Of a stretch of 64,000 nt of DNA, positions 36,943 through 50,179 are shown in pieces. Origin of the DNA: Helichrysum umbraculigerum (taxonomy: Eukaryota > Streptophyta > Magnoliopsida > Asterales > Asteraceae); NCBI GenBank assembly GCA_949592205.1, contig CATIUR010000004.1, positions 92,774,337 through 92,838,336 on the forward strand. The letters are read 5' to 3'. The notes below the pieces were generated by a model, which was not told where the DNA came from, did no database searches, and saw only the letters and a list, made by a program, of their open reading frames with translations. Within the stretch, counting starts at the first letter, position 1. Each line of letters opens with the position of its first letter. A program made the translations under genes and the position numbers.

Positions 36943-39800
36943 TGAAACGCCCCGAAAACAGAACCATTTTTTTTTTTTTTTTTACCTAACACTGAAAACA
37001 CACTCTATTAGGTCCCACATTTAAAATATGACATTACAGACTCTTATATCGTTCCCTTAATCAAATAATGACTCAAATAACAAAAATGTGAATTTACAAG
37101 AGATTCCCCAGGAATGACTCTCATTCCTCAGGAATCAGACATGCTGTTAACACTTGGATTCGGATTCCCCAGGAATGACTCTCGTTCCCCAGGAATCAGG
37201 GTTGCTGTTAGAACTTAAGTTCAGATTCCTCAGGAATGACTCCGATTCCCCAGGAATCAGGGCTGCACACAAACTAATACCAAAATACGAATTTCCGACG
37301 CGCATAACTTTTTACTCGTAAACACTTAGACCCTGAAAATTTGCAGGCACCTCCAAAATGCCAAAATGAAACTTTCTATTTTTGCACTTTTCCAAAATTC
37401 ACGTTTTACGAGAAAACGGACATATAACCATTTTTCGACCATTTTAACCACTTTTTGACTACAACTCAAATCACAAACCATGAACACTTGAACTCTAACT
37501 TTTTGCACACATGATCAACATACCAAAACAAGTCTAACACCATTGACCAAACCCACATAAGTACATTCTAACCCGATTTAACCCTTTTGACCCGTTTTGG
37601 TGTCCATTTGGACACTTTCACCAAATCTACTACATAACACCACCAGATTACCCAATACCACACATGTTTGACTCTTACAACATTGTTGACTATATGTCAA
37701 CTTCTCATTTGACCAACCAATCACATTCGACACTTAATCACTTTTGAACACTTTGACCCAAACCAAACCAATCACATAACTTCATACTCTTAACAACCAC
37801 ATACACTAGACATCATAACTCGGTTTGACTTTCAAAGTCAACTACTACACATTGACCAACATATTTAATTCAAAAACTCTTTGTTTGGGCGATTTACACA
37901 ATTGAGCATCAAAACAACAATTCAAAAGAAAGAAGCATATTCTAACCATAAGCATGCTCCATATCCATGTCACTAGCTTCTCATAACCCTTCTATCCACA
38001 TGTCTCTATCAAAACATCAACCTACAACATAAACACTGAAACGGGTAAGCACAACTGCTTAGTGAGTACACAGGCAAATCAAACAAGCAATTCACATAAA
38101 CACAAAATCATTGATCTCTGAACACACTGAACACTGATCACTGAGCACCATACCACATCGATATGCATGCTAACACTATTTCACTGAGTACCATACCACA
38201 ACGGTATGCATACTAACACTGTTTCACTACATAAGCATATTCCACAAAATCCACAAACTACATAATCACCCAACAATCGATTCACATAACATTATAACTA
38301 CACTATCTTCACTAATTAATCCACATATGTAAACACATTTTCTTCCACCCAATTGTGTAGCCTCTTGCTCGGAAGCAATCCGGATCCAACACAATCGAAT
38401 CATACACTATCAATTAAAAATAACATCATAACTACATAATCTCAATTATTTAATCCACATATATGAACACATAATCTTTCACCCGATTGTGTAGCCTCTT
38501 ACCCAACAGTAATCCGGATCCAACACAATCGAATCATACACTATTCTCCACCAATTCTTTCTTTTACCTTCACGCTAGTGACATATTCATTACTCACTAA
38601 TGAGTTAATCACTACTGACTTTCCAAATAACACGTATTCACATAACAATTAAATATAAACAAATAATTTAAAGACAACAAACTAAGTAAACACACATAAA
38701 CAAATAACTTTTCCTTGATTGTGCAAACCTCTAGCCCGCAAGCTATACGGTACTACACAACCAAATCACCTGTTTAACCCCCGTATCACTCACCACAATC
38801 TCTTAAATGACGATTTCACCATCTTGATCAACATAAGCATCCACTTCTTCAATCCCTATCATAAAGTACATAACACATAACAACATGTTTAAACACTAAT
38901 CAATCATCCACATAATCTCATTACTTCCTCCCCCACTTTGATTTCACTAGTTAAATCTTTAGTTAATCACATTAAACTACTTCTTTAATCACTTTTAACT
39001 CTCACTAATAAAACTCTTACCACACATATTCATCATCATAATCATACTCTATAAGTATCACTAGTTTCATAATTAAACTTATTAACATCATCTTAACATA
39101 AACTCTAGAATTACTCAAGAACACTAAATCATAATTTCTTCACTTTCATCATGTTATATGATTTTCAACAACTTTTATAACACTAATTAACACTAACTAC
39201 ACCAAATTAAACCATAACTTCAAGTTATAATCATGATTCTTCAAAACCCTCATAATTATTCAAGAACACAAATCATAAATTCATCACTTCCAACATGTTA
39301 TATAACTACTAACAATCATAAAAACACTAACTAACACTAATTCAATCAATTTCTAGCTTCAATTTCGGATTAAAACCCTCATTCATACAAAACCCATCAA
39401 AATCTCATAAAACCCCAAAACCCTAGGTTAAATCATGGAAGAATTCAACTTACTTGAGCTAGAAGATGATGAAAGGAAGATTAATTCGAATCTCTAAAGC
39501 TTGAATCATGAATTGAATTGAAGGAATTGGAAGTTAGAATCGTCCCTGAGGTTTTTCTCTTTTTCTCTCGCTCTCTCTAAAACACTTTGGAATGTTTTTA
39601 GATGAATATTGGATAAACATATACTGTACGTACATATCTATATAAGTCGGTCTAATTATTTTATCCCCTTTAAACTCTACAGTCTGGAACCGATAAAACC
39701 GTTTACGTTTTTCACTATATCTCATTATCTACATAATAATATTTCGTAATAAAAATATATCCGTGTACGATATTAATTTTCTGAAATTTGGGGTGTTACA
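36943..39800 (-). repeat. Solo gypsy LTR D, 2858 bp
   Basis: Minus-strand LTR TGTAACACCCC...GGGGCGTTTCA with exact 5-bp target duplication TAATC (36938-36942, 39801-39805) and no internal region: a solo LTR left by recombination. It is a relative of LTR C. It holds a GATTCC/GGAAT dyad array (37102-37263) and three blocks around CCTCTTGCTCGGAAGC-type sequence (38342, 38476, 38712). No gene inside. Confidence 0.93.
37102..37263. repeat. ATTCC-CCA-GGAAT dyad array in LTR D
   Basis: Six dyads (ATTCC/GGAAT arms, loops CCA or TCA) in three pairs at about 61-base steps, immediately followed by GCGCATAACTTTTTACTCG. Confidence 0.85.
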
Positions 39801-40073
39801 TAATCGATATTCGAGAGATCGATCAACTCTCCCAGAGTTTACTTTCGAGAGGTAAACTAACACTCCGATGATATTCAAATCCCTTAACAATATTCAGCAT
39901 AATAAGGATTACAACCATAAGACCCTATATATAGATGATACGTAACTTGCTGCCTAAGACTATCCTTAATTAACTAATTCCAGTAATATTTTCCTAATAA
40001 TAATAAAACTTATTTAATAAAATAACCATAATTAAAATGTAAATAATAAACCTAACTGGATCGTATCACGAAT

Positions 40074-40637
40074 CCACAGATTATGATCTAGTTTATTTTA
40101 TAGTAATAATTAAATGTTTGAAATTAAATTTCAACCATAATGCATGTCGATAGCAATACCTTTAAAAAGGAAAATTGAGAAGACATGTCATAATTTTATT
40201 TATTTTTTCATTAAAACTAAATAACCTTTGAATTTTTCCTATAATCTCACCATACTCTATTAGAGCACCTATATTGATGAATGGCACACAAACGTGTTCC
40301 GGATTAATTGCTTATTGCTTATTTTGACAACGTATAAGAAAAAATAAACACTCTTTTAAAAACTATTTATTTGCTTATTCTTTAAAAAATAACACTTATA
40401 AATACGTACGTTAACACTTCCTTATTTTTTATGTTAAAAAGCGCCTACAAATAAGTGATACCAAACACGCCGAAGCAATGAAAAACAAATAAAAATATAT
40501 ATCACATAACTTAGAGCACTCAAGAAAATAAAAGAAAAGGTATAATATTGTAACATTTGATATTTGATAATTTAATTAAAATTTAAAAAAATAAGTAAAA
40601 AAGAAAAGTGATTGAGTGAAGATAACACGTGTATTAC
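40074..40637. other. Upstream region of the WD40 gene
   Basis: AT-rich, no ORF of note. Distal promoter of the gene that follows. Confidence 0.5.
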
Positions 40638-40656
40638 TATAAATAGTATGCACGTG
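40626..40656 (+). promoter_or_regulatory. Core promoter of the WD40 gene: TATA box between two CACGTG boxes
   Basis: TATAAATA at 40638-40645, with CACGTG at 40626-40631 and again at 40651-40656. A GA-rich leader follows from about 40670, a plausible transcription start region. CACGTG is the core bound by bHLH and bZIP factors. Confidence 0.65.
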
Positions 40657-40993
40657 CGTGCATAAGAGGTGAGTGAGTGAGAGTGAGAAGAGTATAAATT
40701 GTGGCGTACTGATCATCTACTATCAACACATTTTCCAAATCCCCAATTCAATGCATCCTTCCACCTCTACTTTTAGGTATTTTTTTCACTTGCACTCGAT
40801 CAAATTCCGTTTTTCACGGACTATTGAATTTCATCGTAAATTGCTTACTCGTTTCACTGATTCACATTATCATCAGTTTCAAATTCCACCTCAATTTCAA
40901 TTAATTCATCCATTATCAATTGATTCACCGATCAGATGAATTCGTGTTTGATTTAATTAACTAAATGAAAATAATATCAATTTGATTTGCAGG

Positions 40994-43900
40994 ATGATGA
41001 AGAAACGGAATAGGGAGAGCGTGGATACGGCAGTAGTTGATATCGGATTACGTGAAGTCGGTCGTCTTTCGACCAGAAAATTCGCTCACCTTCGAGCTGC
41101 TTCTGAGGTATATAAAGATTAAATATTTAATAATTGATAATTGTTTATTTTGATTATTTATTTATTTTACTTCAGTTTCGTCGTTTGGATATGTATTTTA
41201 GAAGCAGGTAAATCATAAATGAATAAGTTGTTTGAGTGTATTTGTTGAGTTTGATCTAATTTTGTTTTACGGCACAACTATAAACCTTTTTCTTGTATTT
41301 ATTAGTGATATTTGTATTCATTATTGCAAATTTTCCTTGTAAAAATCATTGATTGTCGAATGTTACGGCTTTTAAGCATTGCTTTATAGGCTATGATAGT
41401 TATCGTGACGTTCATATTTCCTTGAATTCTGTTTTAAGGGTCGTGTAAATGCAATTTTAGCTTGATTGTGCTCAAAGTTGTCAAGGTGGTGAGGGAATAG
41501 TATTTTATGTGTCTTGATTGATTTTCTTCAAAATGGGTAACAGTAAAACAAAGTCTCTTTGAAGCCAAGCAAGGCTATTATTTTATTGTTGATTACTTCT
41601 GTTGAGTGATTCGCGAATCTAATAAATATGTACCTGCTTTATTATTGAGTTGACAGTTGCGGAATTCACGCTGTCTAGTGCCTAAAGGTTAAGCACATTG
41701 CGATGTCTAATTTGTAACAGCTGTTTCGTAACTTTTTTTCATGAGGTAGGATCTAGTGCTGAGACTTGATCTTGCAAGGAAGTTGGAAAAACACAGAGGA
41801 TGTGTCAACACTGTGAGCTTTAATCCATATGGTGATATTCTCGTGTCGGGTTCAGATGACAGGAAAGTTATTCTTTGGGATTGGGAAAATGGAAGTGTTA
41901 AGTTACGCTTTGACTCTGGCCATAATAACAATATCTTCCAGGCTAAGATCATGCCAGAGACTGATGAACGAACCATTGTTACCTGTGGTGCTGATGGCCA
42001 GGTACAGATTTATACATCATCAGTCTATTTGTACTCGATTGTTTTACTCTTCGCAATAATGCTACTTTCCAGTATATAACATTTAATGTATCTTATGATC
42101 ACAAGGAGCAAATATAACATAGATTTGATTTGATTGTAGGTGAGGCATGCAACTATTCTAGATAGTGGAAAGGTGGAGACGAAATTGCTTGCAAAACATC
42201 AAGGAAGAGCTCATAAGCTAGCCAATGAACCTGGGAGTCCACACATCTTTTATACATGTGGTGAAGATGGCTTGGTTCAGCATGTTAGTTACCATCAAAT
42301 CTGATTGTTTACATTGAGTTTTATGTTCACATCTGTTCCTTGAATTAACAACCAGTTTTTTTGTATATCCTTTTGTTTTCCTATATTTATTTATCTGATT
42401 TTACTTGTTTTGTCAGTTTGATCTGAGGACAGGAGCACCTACACAGCTTTTTACTTGCCAACCCATACGTGGTCGATGTTTCATGCCAGTTGTTAATCTG
42501 AATGCTATAGCGATTGATCCACGAAACACTAATTTGTTTGTGGTCGCTGGGTCAGATGAATTTACTAGATTATATGATATCCGAAGCTATAGATTTGATG
42601 CTTCAGCTGATTTTGGTAAGCCAGCTGACCATTTTTGTCCCAAGCATTTATTAGGTGATGAGAATGTGGGGATTACAGGATTAGCATTCTCAGATCAGGG
42701 TGAACTACTTGTTTCATATTGCGAAGAATTCATCTATCTTTTCTCTAAGGACATGGGATGGGGCAGCAATGTGAATGCAATTCTAGATGATCATCTTGCT
42801 GTTGATTATGATTCAGAGATGGAAACTGATTCCAAACCGGGCCCTCAGCGCTTCAAGGGGCACAGGAATTGTATGACGGTGAAGGGTGTTGGTGTTTATG
42901 GACCTAAGAGTGAGTATGTTGTTAGTGGATCAGATTGTGGTGGACTGTTCATTTGGAGGAAAAAAGATGCTAAGGTTGTTCGTGTATTGGAGGCTGATAA
43001 CCGAGTGGTGAACTGTATCCAACCTCATCCACAGACACCCATGCTTGCCAGCAGTGGGATCGACGTAGACATAAAGATTTGGACACCAACAGCACTTGAA
43101 AGGGCTCCTCTTCCCAAATATATCGAGAAGGTATGTTTTCTTGCCACTAAATATAAGTTTACATGAACTTATCTGAAATATTGTATCTTTTATTGTGTTG
43201 TGTTGTGATGTCAGGTTTGTTGGTAGTAGTTATAAGCTGACTTTTTCGACTCATGGTTTTTATGTTTGATCTGCATACTAGGTGACGATGACCTTTAAAG
43301 TTTGAATAATTTTCTTACTAGTTAAAATTATCCATGTGCTTTATTATAAAAGAAGCTTTTCTCAAAAATATGTACGGAATGTTTTGGTTTCGAAATGATA
43401 ACAAGAAAAAGCAGATCGACTTCATAGGAAATAAGTTTGCTGCTTTTTAGGACGTATAAGGACAAAATCATTACTTCGGTCGATTTGTTTCGATTGGCAA
43501 AGGTTTTTATGTACCATCTATTACGTTTTTATACTATACCAATCAAACACGTGGTAATTTACTCTCCTCTTTTTAACGCCATGCAGTAACGATACAACAA
43601 TTGTATTCATCATGACTCCATATTTGTTAGACTTGCTATTCAAGTTCATTAGAGAACATATTAACTTTGGTATACTGACATCATTTATCATGATAGCATA
43701 TATATGTATATATAGATTGGAATCATATTATTACCACAATCAGTTACCGCTTTATGAAGGAGATCTATATAAAATGGATGAAATGTTTTATTTTGATTAT
43801 TGTTTTAGGGTTGAATTGAGAATCGCTCGGAGAGAGACGTTTGCATATTCAAGCAGTCCACTATTATATTAGATGCTAGAGTTTTATATCTAATATAAAT

Positions 43901-44150
43901 ATCATTCTCGTATCAGATTTTTAAGCCAATAATATAAACTTTTGCGTGTTTCCAGTTGAGGCGGAAGCCGAATAGTTGGATGTTTGGCAGGGTGTCACCA
44001 AGAGACATGGCACTCCAATTGCTTGCGATGCGAAGCCAACAAAGAAGCCCAGAGAGGAGGCGTAATGAGAACACTGATGAAGCTGACATGCGAAATCTTA
44101 TCGTAACTTTTGGTGAGAACAGTTCAGATGAAGAAGACATTAGCGATTGA
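40994..44150 (+). CDS. DCAF8: WD40 protein, DCAF8-like CUL4-DDB1 substrate receptor
   Basis: Five coding exons: 40994-41107, 41750-42001, 42140-42283, 42417-43130, 43956-44150. All junctions are GT-AG and the frame stays open: 1419 nt, 472 aa, close to plant DCAF8 proteins. A 3' splice site ends two bases before the first ATG, so an intron in the 5' untranslated region is likely; its donor was not fixed. WD40 repeats form a propeller, beginning KHRGCVNTVSFNPYGD (exon 2) with SGSDDRKVILWDW. The DDB1-binding type D-x-R motifs FDLR (171-174) and YDIR (223-226) are seen, then GHRNCMTVKGV and SGSDCGG, and an acidic serine-rich C-terminus. Expected role: recruiting substrates to the CUL4-DDB1 ubiquitin ligase, inferred from the family. 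Confidence 0.9.
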
Positions 44151-44563
44151 TTTAGTTGAGTCGCATAACTTATAGACGGCTCGTGCCATAATACCTAATC
44201 CTAAGTGTACATAGAATCTAGACAAATAAGTTATAAAAGAGGTCTTTAACGATTTCTTGATGGATTTCTGTGGATGTTTAAAACTATAATATATGTACTT
44301 TTGGATTCGTTCCATTTATGGTTGTGTATGATCTTTGCTTGCCGAGTGAAGTAAGTTATGTTCACTTGTTACACCTGTTTAGGACAACTTAAGTAGTGGC
44401 ATTGGAGTCAACCGCTCCTTTCGCCACTTCAATTATATAATCCCCTTTGTGGTCTGCTGTGAAGCGTTAAACGGATGCCAATTGACCTTGACATGATACG
44501 ATTATTTTTAGCTTGAAGAAGATACTCCCCCTCATTCCTTGGTTACTTAATGGTGATGTGTAG
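44151..44563. other. 3' flank of the WD40 gene, no gene
   Basis: Probable 3' untranslated region followed by non-coding DNA up to the LTR of element F. Confidence 0.5.
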
Positions 44564-46083
44564 TGAAAGGTCTTGTTTTACAATTTAGAAATGGATATAC
44601 CTAATAAATACTTTTCACACAACCAGGCAAGAATACCTGATCGAATGTAATTATAGACTTGGTAAGTCCGAGTCGAACTCAGGGAACGGTGGTTATTTAA
44701 TAAAAATAGAAAATACTAATTAACTAGAAAAGCAGTAAATAGGGGGGCGTTTTAGTTCCGTGCGAACATATTAATTAAAATAATAAGTAAAACAATAAAA
44801 ATACTTAAAATAAAGAATAGATAGGAAATAATAGGAATGAATAAGTAATTGCGTAAATAACTCCGATCAGATTCATATATCCTGATTAATTGCACGTTAA
44901 TTATTTAACTGTGATTTCTTTTAGATCAACTTAGTTACTAATCAAAGATTCTAAGTTGAATGTAAATTAGCCAACGGTTCGGGTCTAACTAATTTCTATA
45001 ACTTAGATTCCAACATTAAACATCGATCCGATGTCGTAAGAATTGTATGTTTCTATTGTGTGTATTTCCCTAACTTATGCTTTAAACATTCACGATTGAT
45101 TATAATTGATCCTATTGGTATGACTCAACAATACCCAATAATTTCTTATTGTCTTAATCATTTTAGATTGTCTAGTACTTAATTTCTTAACCTCTCAAAC
45201 TCAATATATTAAGCAATAGTCACAAACCTAGATTTAGTAACCATCAATAATCAATAATACTCAAGGAACTCAATCTCATCAATACTATTAATCACGTTAA
45301 GAGATATTAACTAACAATCACCAATAATTAAGGTTCAACGGATAATATAACCATCTTCAATTAAATAACTTAACAAACGTGCAAATATAATCATTCAATA
45401 ATCATTAACCAACGTTATTATTACACAACTACTAACAAATTCAATTCATCATCAAGTATTGTAAAAACAGCAGTATAAATCTCAAAAACATAAAGTAGTC
45501 GAAACAAATACGAGTATTACAAACCGAAATAATGAATCACAAAGAACTAAATCGAAATAGAATCAACCTTTGCTCTTTGTGCCTCCAAATAAACCCTAAA
45601 ATTCGTAATAAAAGTGCCCTAATCGCCTGGAAAAACCTTCGGTCGAAAATCCCAGCCGAATCCTCAATTTAAGGTTTAAAACGCGTTTTATACTTTTCTG
45701 AAAAGTTGATCCATACGGCGTATGGAAATTCCATACGCCGTATGGATTGATTAAAAGCCCGGCCCAACTCCGCGTACATTAGGCTTCCACCGCCTCATTC
45801 CATACGGCGTATGGATATTCCATACGGCGTATGGAATGAAATTTCAGCCGAACTTTGATCCTTTCTTCTTTTATTCCTTCGTCTTCACTCGTTTCTTCAA
45901 AATTGCATCATTTAACGTATGTATTGACTGTTTTCCGTTCTTTTCTTCAAAAAGCTTCATTTCCACATCTAATTGAAAATATGAACGAAATAAGTACCTA
46001 AACTTAATTAATTGCAATAAAAACATTCAAGAATAGGGGTGAAATACTACATAAATATAGTACTTATACGCGTTCATCAAACA
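44564..46083 (-). repeat. 3' LTR of element F, 1520 bp
   Basis: Plus strand runs from TGAAAGGTC to CATCAAACA, bounded by the complement of a polypurine tract (TCCCCCACTTGAA). It contains four CCATACGGCGTATGG dyads. It matches 59752-61120 except for about 15 substitutions and two single-base indels. Confidence 0.92.
45711..45834. repeat. Four CCATACGGCGTATGG dyads in LTR F
   Basis: 15-bp near-perfect palindromes at 45711-45725, 45731-45745, 45800-45814 and 45820-45834: two close pairs, 5-base gaps within each pair and a ~54-base spacer. The copy in the other LTR lies at 60899-61022. Confidence 0.93.
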
Positions 46084-46116
46084 TCCCCCACTTGAATCCT
46101 ACTTGTCCTCAAGTAG
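46084..46116 (-). other. Polypurine tract and adjacent hairpin of element F
   Basis: The polypurine tract is the complement of TCCCCCACTTGAA. The hairpin CTACTTG-TCCT-CAAGTAG lies at 46099-46116, a 7-bp stem with a TCCT loop (AGGA in element sense). Confidence 0.8.
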
Positions 46117-47558
46117 ACTATCGATTCAAAAATCAAAATCTTAAGAAAACATTCATCTCCATTAACCTAAATAACTAACAAAGGAATTACACAACATTAC
46201 CCTTCTTCAACTCAAACATTTAAATTTAAAAATCTGTTAATTCTAAAAACAATTATTAAGAAACTATGAGATTATAAAAATAATCTACACATAATGTTAT
46301 TATTCTTAAAACATCAAATAGTTCACAATGATTACTGATATTGTTATCCACTTAAACAATCTATATTTAAATAATTGAGCTCAACTCATTATTATTCACA
46401 TACATGTTCCCTTAAACTCCCAATAGCTATATACTCCCATACTCATAACATGCCAATATTACATATTTTGAAGTTTTAATCAAAACAATCATTTTTCAAA
46501 TCAAGACATAGGTGACAGGTCTGTGCCTCAATACAACAAAGCGACATAACTTGATTTTGGTTTAGCAATATAAAATTTTTAGTCAAACCATTGGTGACAG
46601 GTCTGTACCTTAGTACAACAAAGCGACTTAATTTGACTACATTTTAAAATCATGAGTTCATTTAAACTCTTTTTGCTCTTTTTCATTAAATATACTGGCG
46701 GAGATCAGGTCTGTACTTTTGTACAACAGAGGAAACAACACCCAGTATATCCCCAAATGATATTAATTAAATTCCAAAATTATGGCATATCGCACACTAC
46801 TCATATGAAAATTAAGACATACGTCATACATAACTAAAGTTCATCTAAAAGTAACATCTACTCCTTTATTTTCATTTCTTAAAAGCTCAAAAATTCTTAT
46901 ATAAATCGCCTATCAATACATCATATAATGAAGCTAAATAACATTTTCCAAAATTTAATATTTAATTAAAAGTGTAGAAAATTTTAAAATCAACCTACAT
47001 TGTTACAAAATAATTATCTCTAGAAAACAAAAATTTTAATTTAAAAATTTGGTTGAAAAATGGGCAACTCATAACCTCCTAGTTACGTATCTTAATGAGA
47101 TAAGTATTAATCCAAATTACAACATTCTCTACTCACTTAACATGACAATTATGTAGAAATTTAACTCTTTTCTCTCCCATCCCCCACTTAAAGATGTACA
47201 ATGTCCTCATTGTACAAAAATTGAAATACTTAAAACGGGAAAAGAGAAAAGATTTAGAACAAAAAAATCCCCTGGAATAGTGTGTGAGTTATTGTTTAAA
47301 AAAGGCCGAAAAGATATTCATCACAATTCCTTGATTCATTTCGCTGAACTTACTGCCAGCATCTCACGTGCACACAACAAAATCTGAGGGATCATCAACA
47401 AACAAGATTAAACAATACCAAGTTAAAACATCCTAAATAAAAACAAAACACAACCAACTTAAATGCAAAATACTAAAATATCCAAACATAAATAAACTAC
47501 TAAAAACAAAGATAATAATAATGTCTGGAATCAATAACCAAATAGGATGCATATCATC
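46117..47558 (-). other. 3' untranslated part of element F
   Basis: Non-coding. Three copies of a GG(T)CTGT...TACAACA(A/G)AG unit lie at about 46506, 46594 and 46698; two have a TGTAC-loop-GTACA dyad. A second polypurine-like complement plus hairpin lies at 47176-47216. Confidence 0.6.
47176..47216 (-). other. Second polypurine-like tract with hairpin inside element F
   Basis: CCCATCCCCCACTTAAAG is followed by TGTACAATG-TCCT-CATTGTACA (47195-47216), a perfect 9-bp stem with the same TCCT loop as at the 3' LTR, 1.1 kb further into the element. Confidence 0.7.
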
Positions 47559-49628
47559 CTAATCACTGTCCTCCTCCTCATCCATGCTCCGATACTGATG
47601 AGAAGGTTCTCCCTGATCTGGCTGCGGTGGTGGTGGTGGTGGCATAAACTCCTATGGCATATGATACTGGAAAGGCTGATAAACAAGATTAGTAGGACCA
47701 AACAGCTGCTGAAACAGGCCATCCTGATAATCCAAATGAGCATTAGTCTGGTGGAAGTGCTGCCTCTGCATAAGCTCCAACTGGTCAAACCTGCGAGTAT
47801 GGCTGAGGTTCATCTGTGTAAGCTGCTGCTGTAGCTGATCAAACTCAGCAGCATAACCTCTGTTGCGACCACGAGCCGCTCCTCGACCTCTACCTGCATC
47901 ACCTCTAGCTGCAGCAACCCTAGCCTGTCTAGGCTGCAAGGCCTGCCCTATCGGAGTGGTGGGAACCCAATAATACAGCTCAGCATCACCACCATATATA
48001 CTGCACGGCTCAATAAGATCCAAAGCCTCTAATCTCCGTGCTGTCAACCACTCCATACCAGGCTGCACAACAGTGCACGTACCCATCTCAGCCTGAGTCT
48101 CCAACCCAAAATATCTAGCCAATCTCGTAACGAAATGACCACCACATAAACTATTCGAACTTCTAGTACCAGTGGCTCTCTTAGACATCCACCTAGCCAA
48201 TCTCCAAGGCACATTAACTAGCCTCTTCCTCACAATCGAACTCAGATAGAATTAATCAGGCTTAGAAACCTTTTTCGGTCCCTCTCGACGGCCAACAATG
48301 GTAAATGTCAACAACCGGTGAATGAGACGGTGACTAGGATCTCGAATAGCTCGATAAGAAGGGGATGTATCCCCATAACTACCCTGAACAATAGACTGCC
48401 ACTCATCCTCAATCTCCAAATCAGTAAGCTTCGTTACAGCACCAGCTGAAATATGATCCAGAAAGTTTGGGTTGTGGACCTCATTAGGCTCATACAGTCC
48501 AATTCCAAGAGCAAACTCAACAATAGACATATGTCTAGGCTGACCACCTAGCTGAAATGAAATAGTCTCGGCAGTCCAGTCGGTCGACCTATGATTGAAC
48601 CGAAATGTACTATAAAACTCCACCACCAACTCCCTATATATCTGCTCCCGAACGCTGAACATCATGTACCAGGCATAAGAAACTGTGACACCCGTCAAAA
48701 TAGGACTAGTAATTAGTGCCTAATCAATTGTAATACATGTAATTAGTTCTGTGTTAGGCTAATTAATGTATCAAAATATATATTGTTGAATATATACAAA
48801 TGCGTGATTTGATTAAATCATACAAGTTTCAAATCGAATGTAATTCGGTTCAATTAAATACGGACGTGGTGAACAATTTTATTAAATAATATAACATTAT
48901 TTAATAACGCTATTATATCCAAAATATTATTTTTATAATATTTTGTACACAAATTGTATCGTACAAACAGTGACTACGCGATTAGAATATTAAACGCGCG
49001 AACAAAAACGAAATAAGTTAAGTTATATTTTATAACTCAATTATAAAGTATTTTATAAAATACTTCAACCAAAAATATCGGGAAATTATTCGCACTTTAA
49101 AACATATAATTAAATGTTTTAAATAATTATTTAACGTTTAAATGACTGGGGAAACGAATACCACACGGAACGCAAATGCACGGGAACGAAAAATGGAGCC
49201 AACCACACTTGGGTGGGGCCCAAGTGGGCCGGCCCCTATACTCCCTCCAACATCATCATCTTTTTCACTTCATCACCATCTTTCATCTTTTTTTTCTCTC
49301 TCTTTTTCTTTCTTTCTTTCAAAAGCAAAACCACCACCTCCATCACCTAAATCTACCAAATAACACCACAAAACGTCCCTAAATCATCTAGCTCGTTTGG
49401 AAGAAAAGAACCACCACGTCACGATCTACAACCCCATCTTTTCGGATTTCTCCGGCGTTAAGTTTGTAAGTTTCCGACAAATCTCGAAACACTCCGATTT
49501 CCATTGTTTTCGACTTGTTATTGTTTGTCTAAGCTTGAAATGTCCATGTAAGGGTTGGGTAAAAGAATCGGACCAAACGGAAACCGGAAAACTCATTTTT
49601 GGCTCAAAATCCGTCGAACAGTCTTAAG

Positions 49629-50038
49629 TGTCGCATAGCTAGATCCAGTATAACGTCACTTCGTGCATCACTTAAGTGTCGCATTAAGTGACGCATAAAA
49701 CCCTAAATTTTGTGTCACTTGTTCAAGTGCCGCATAAAACCCTCTTTTCCCGACACTTGCCTAAGTGTCGCAAATTCAATGACCGACACTCCTAACCGAC
49801 ACTTCAAGCGACACTTGTCTAAGTGTCACCTATAGTCAGACTCTAACATTAAACCGTCACTTGCCTAGTGATGCCCAGAACCCTTTTCCGACACTGATAC
49901 CCGACACTACCTTAGTGACGCCTCATCATGCGTCACTTCTCTAAGTGACGCCTTCAATTCAGATTCTACTATTTGATGCGATACTTCTTAAGTGTCGCCT
50001 AAACCCCTAAGTGACGCTATAAGTGTCGCATGAAACAG
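49629..50038. repeat. Dyad array in LTR E: CGACACTT/AAGTGTCG and CGTCACTT/AAGTGACG
   Basis: A dozen or so dyads with 5-9 bp arms and 3-4 base loops. Both arms vary together: CGACACTT with AAGTGTCG, GCGTCACTT with AAGTGACGC, CACTA with TAGTG. Confidence 0.85.
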
Positions 50039-50179
50039 AACCAAGGAAAAACACAGATTTTACTAAGTGTCGAAAACTGAAATTTTATCACCCGATTACA
50101 CTCAAATTCGAATTTTAGTTGCGTTTTCACCAAAGTAATATAGTAGAAATAAAAAATTTTCGAGCTGACTTGGCATCTC

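Larger units (their letters stand above)
35690..40068 (-). mobile_element. Short non-autonomous LTR element with exact 5-bp target duplication
   Basis: LTRs 35690-36018 and 36879-40068 (the latter split by solo LTR D) both run TGATACGA...TCGTATCA. The target duplication CGAAT is at 35685-35689 and 40069-40073. PBS complement GTTGCTCTGATACCAA (36862-36877) and polypurine complement (36019-36032) show minus-strand orientation. Without the nested LTR it is about 1.5 kb, with only 860 bp of interior: part of a gag-like frame and nothing of pol, so a TRIM/TR-GAG-like derivative. Confidence 0.9.
36879..40068 (-). repeat. 5' LTR of the short element, split by solo LTR D
   Basis: Halves 36879-36942 and 39801-40068 together match the left LTR. 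Confidence 0.88.

Noticed and set aside
36672..37001. N-terminal extension of the gag-like frame of the short LTR element
   Set aside because: It would translate the primer site, the LTR and part of solo LTR D; the ATG at 36671 is the plausible start.
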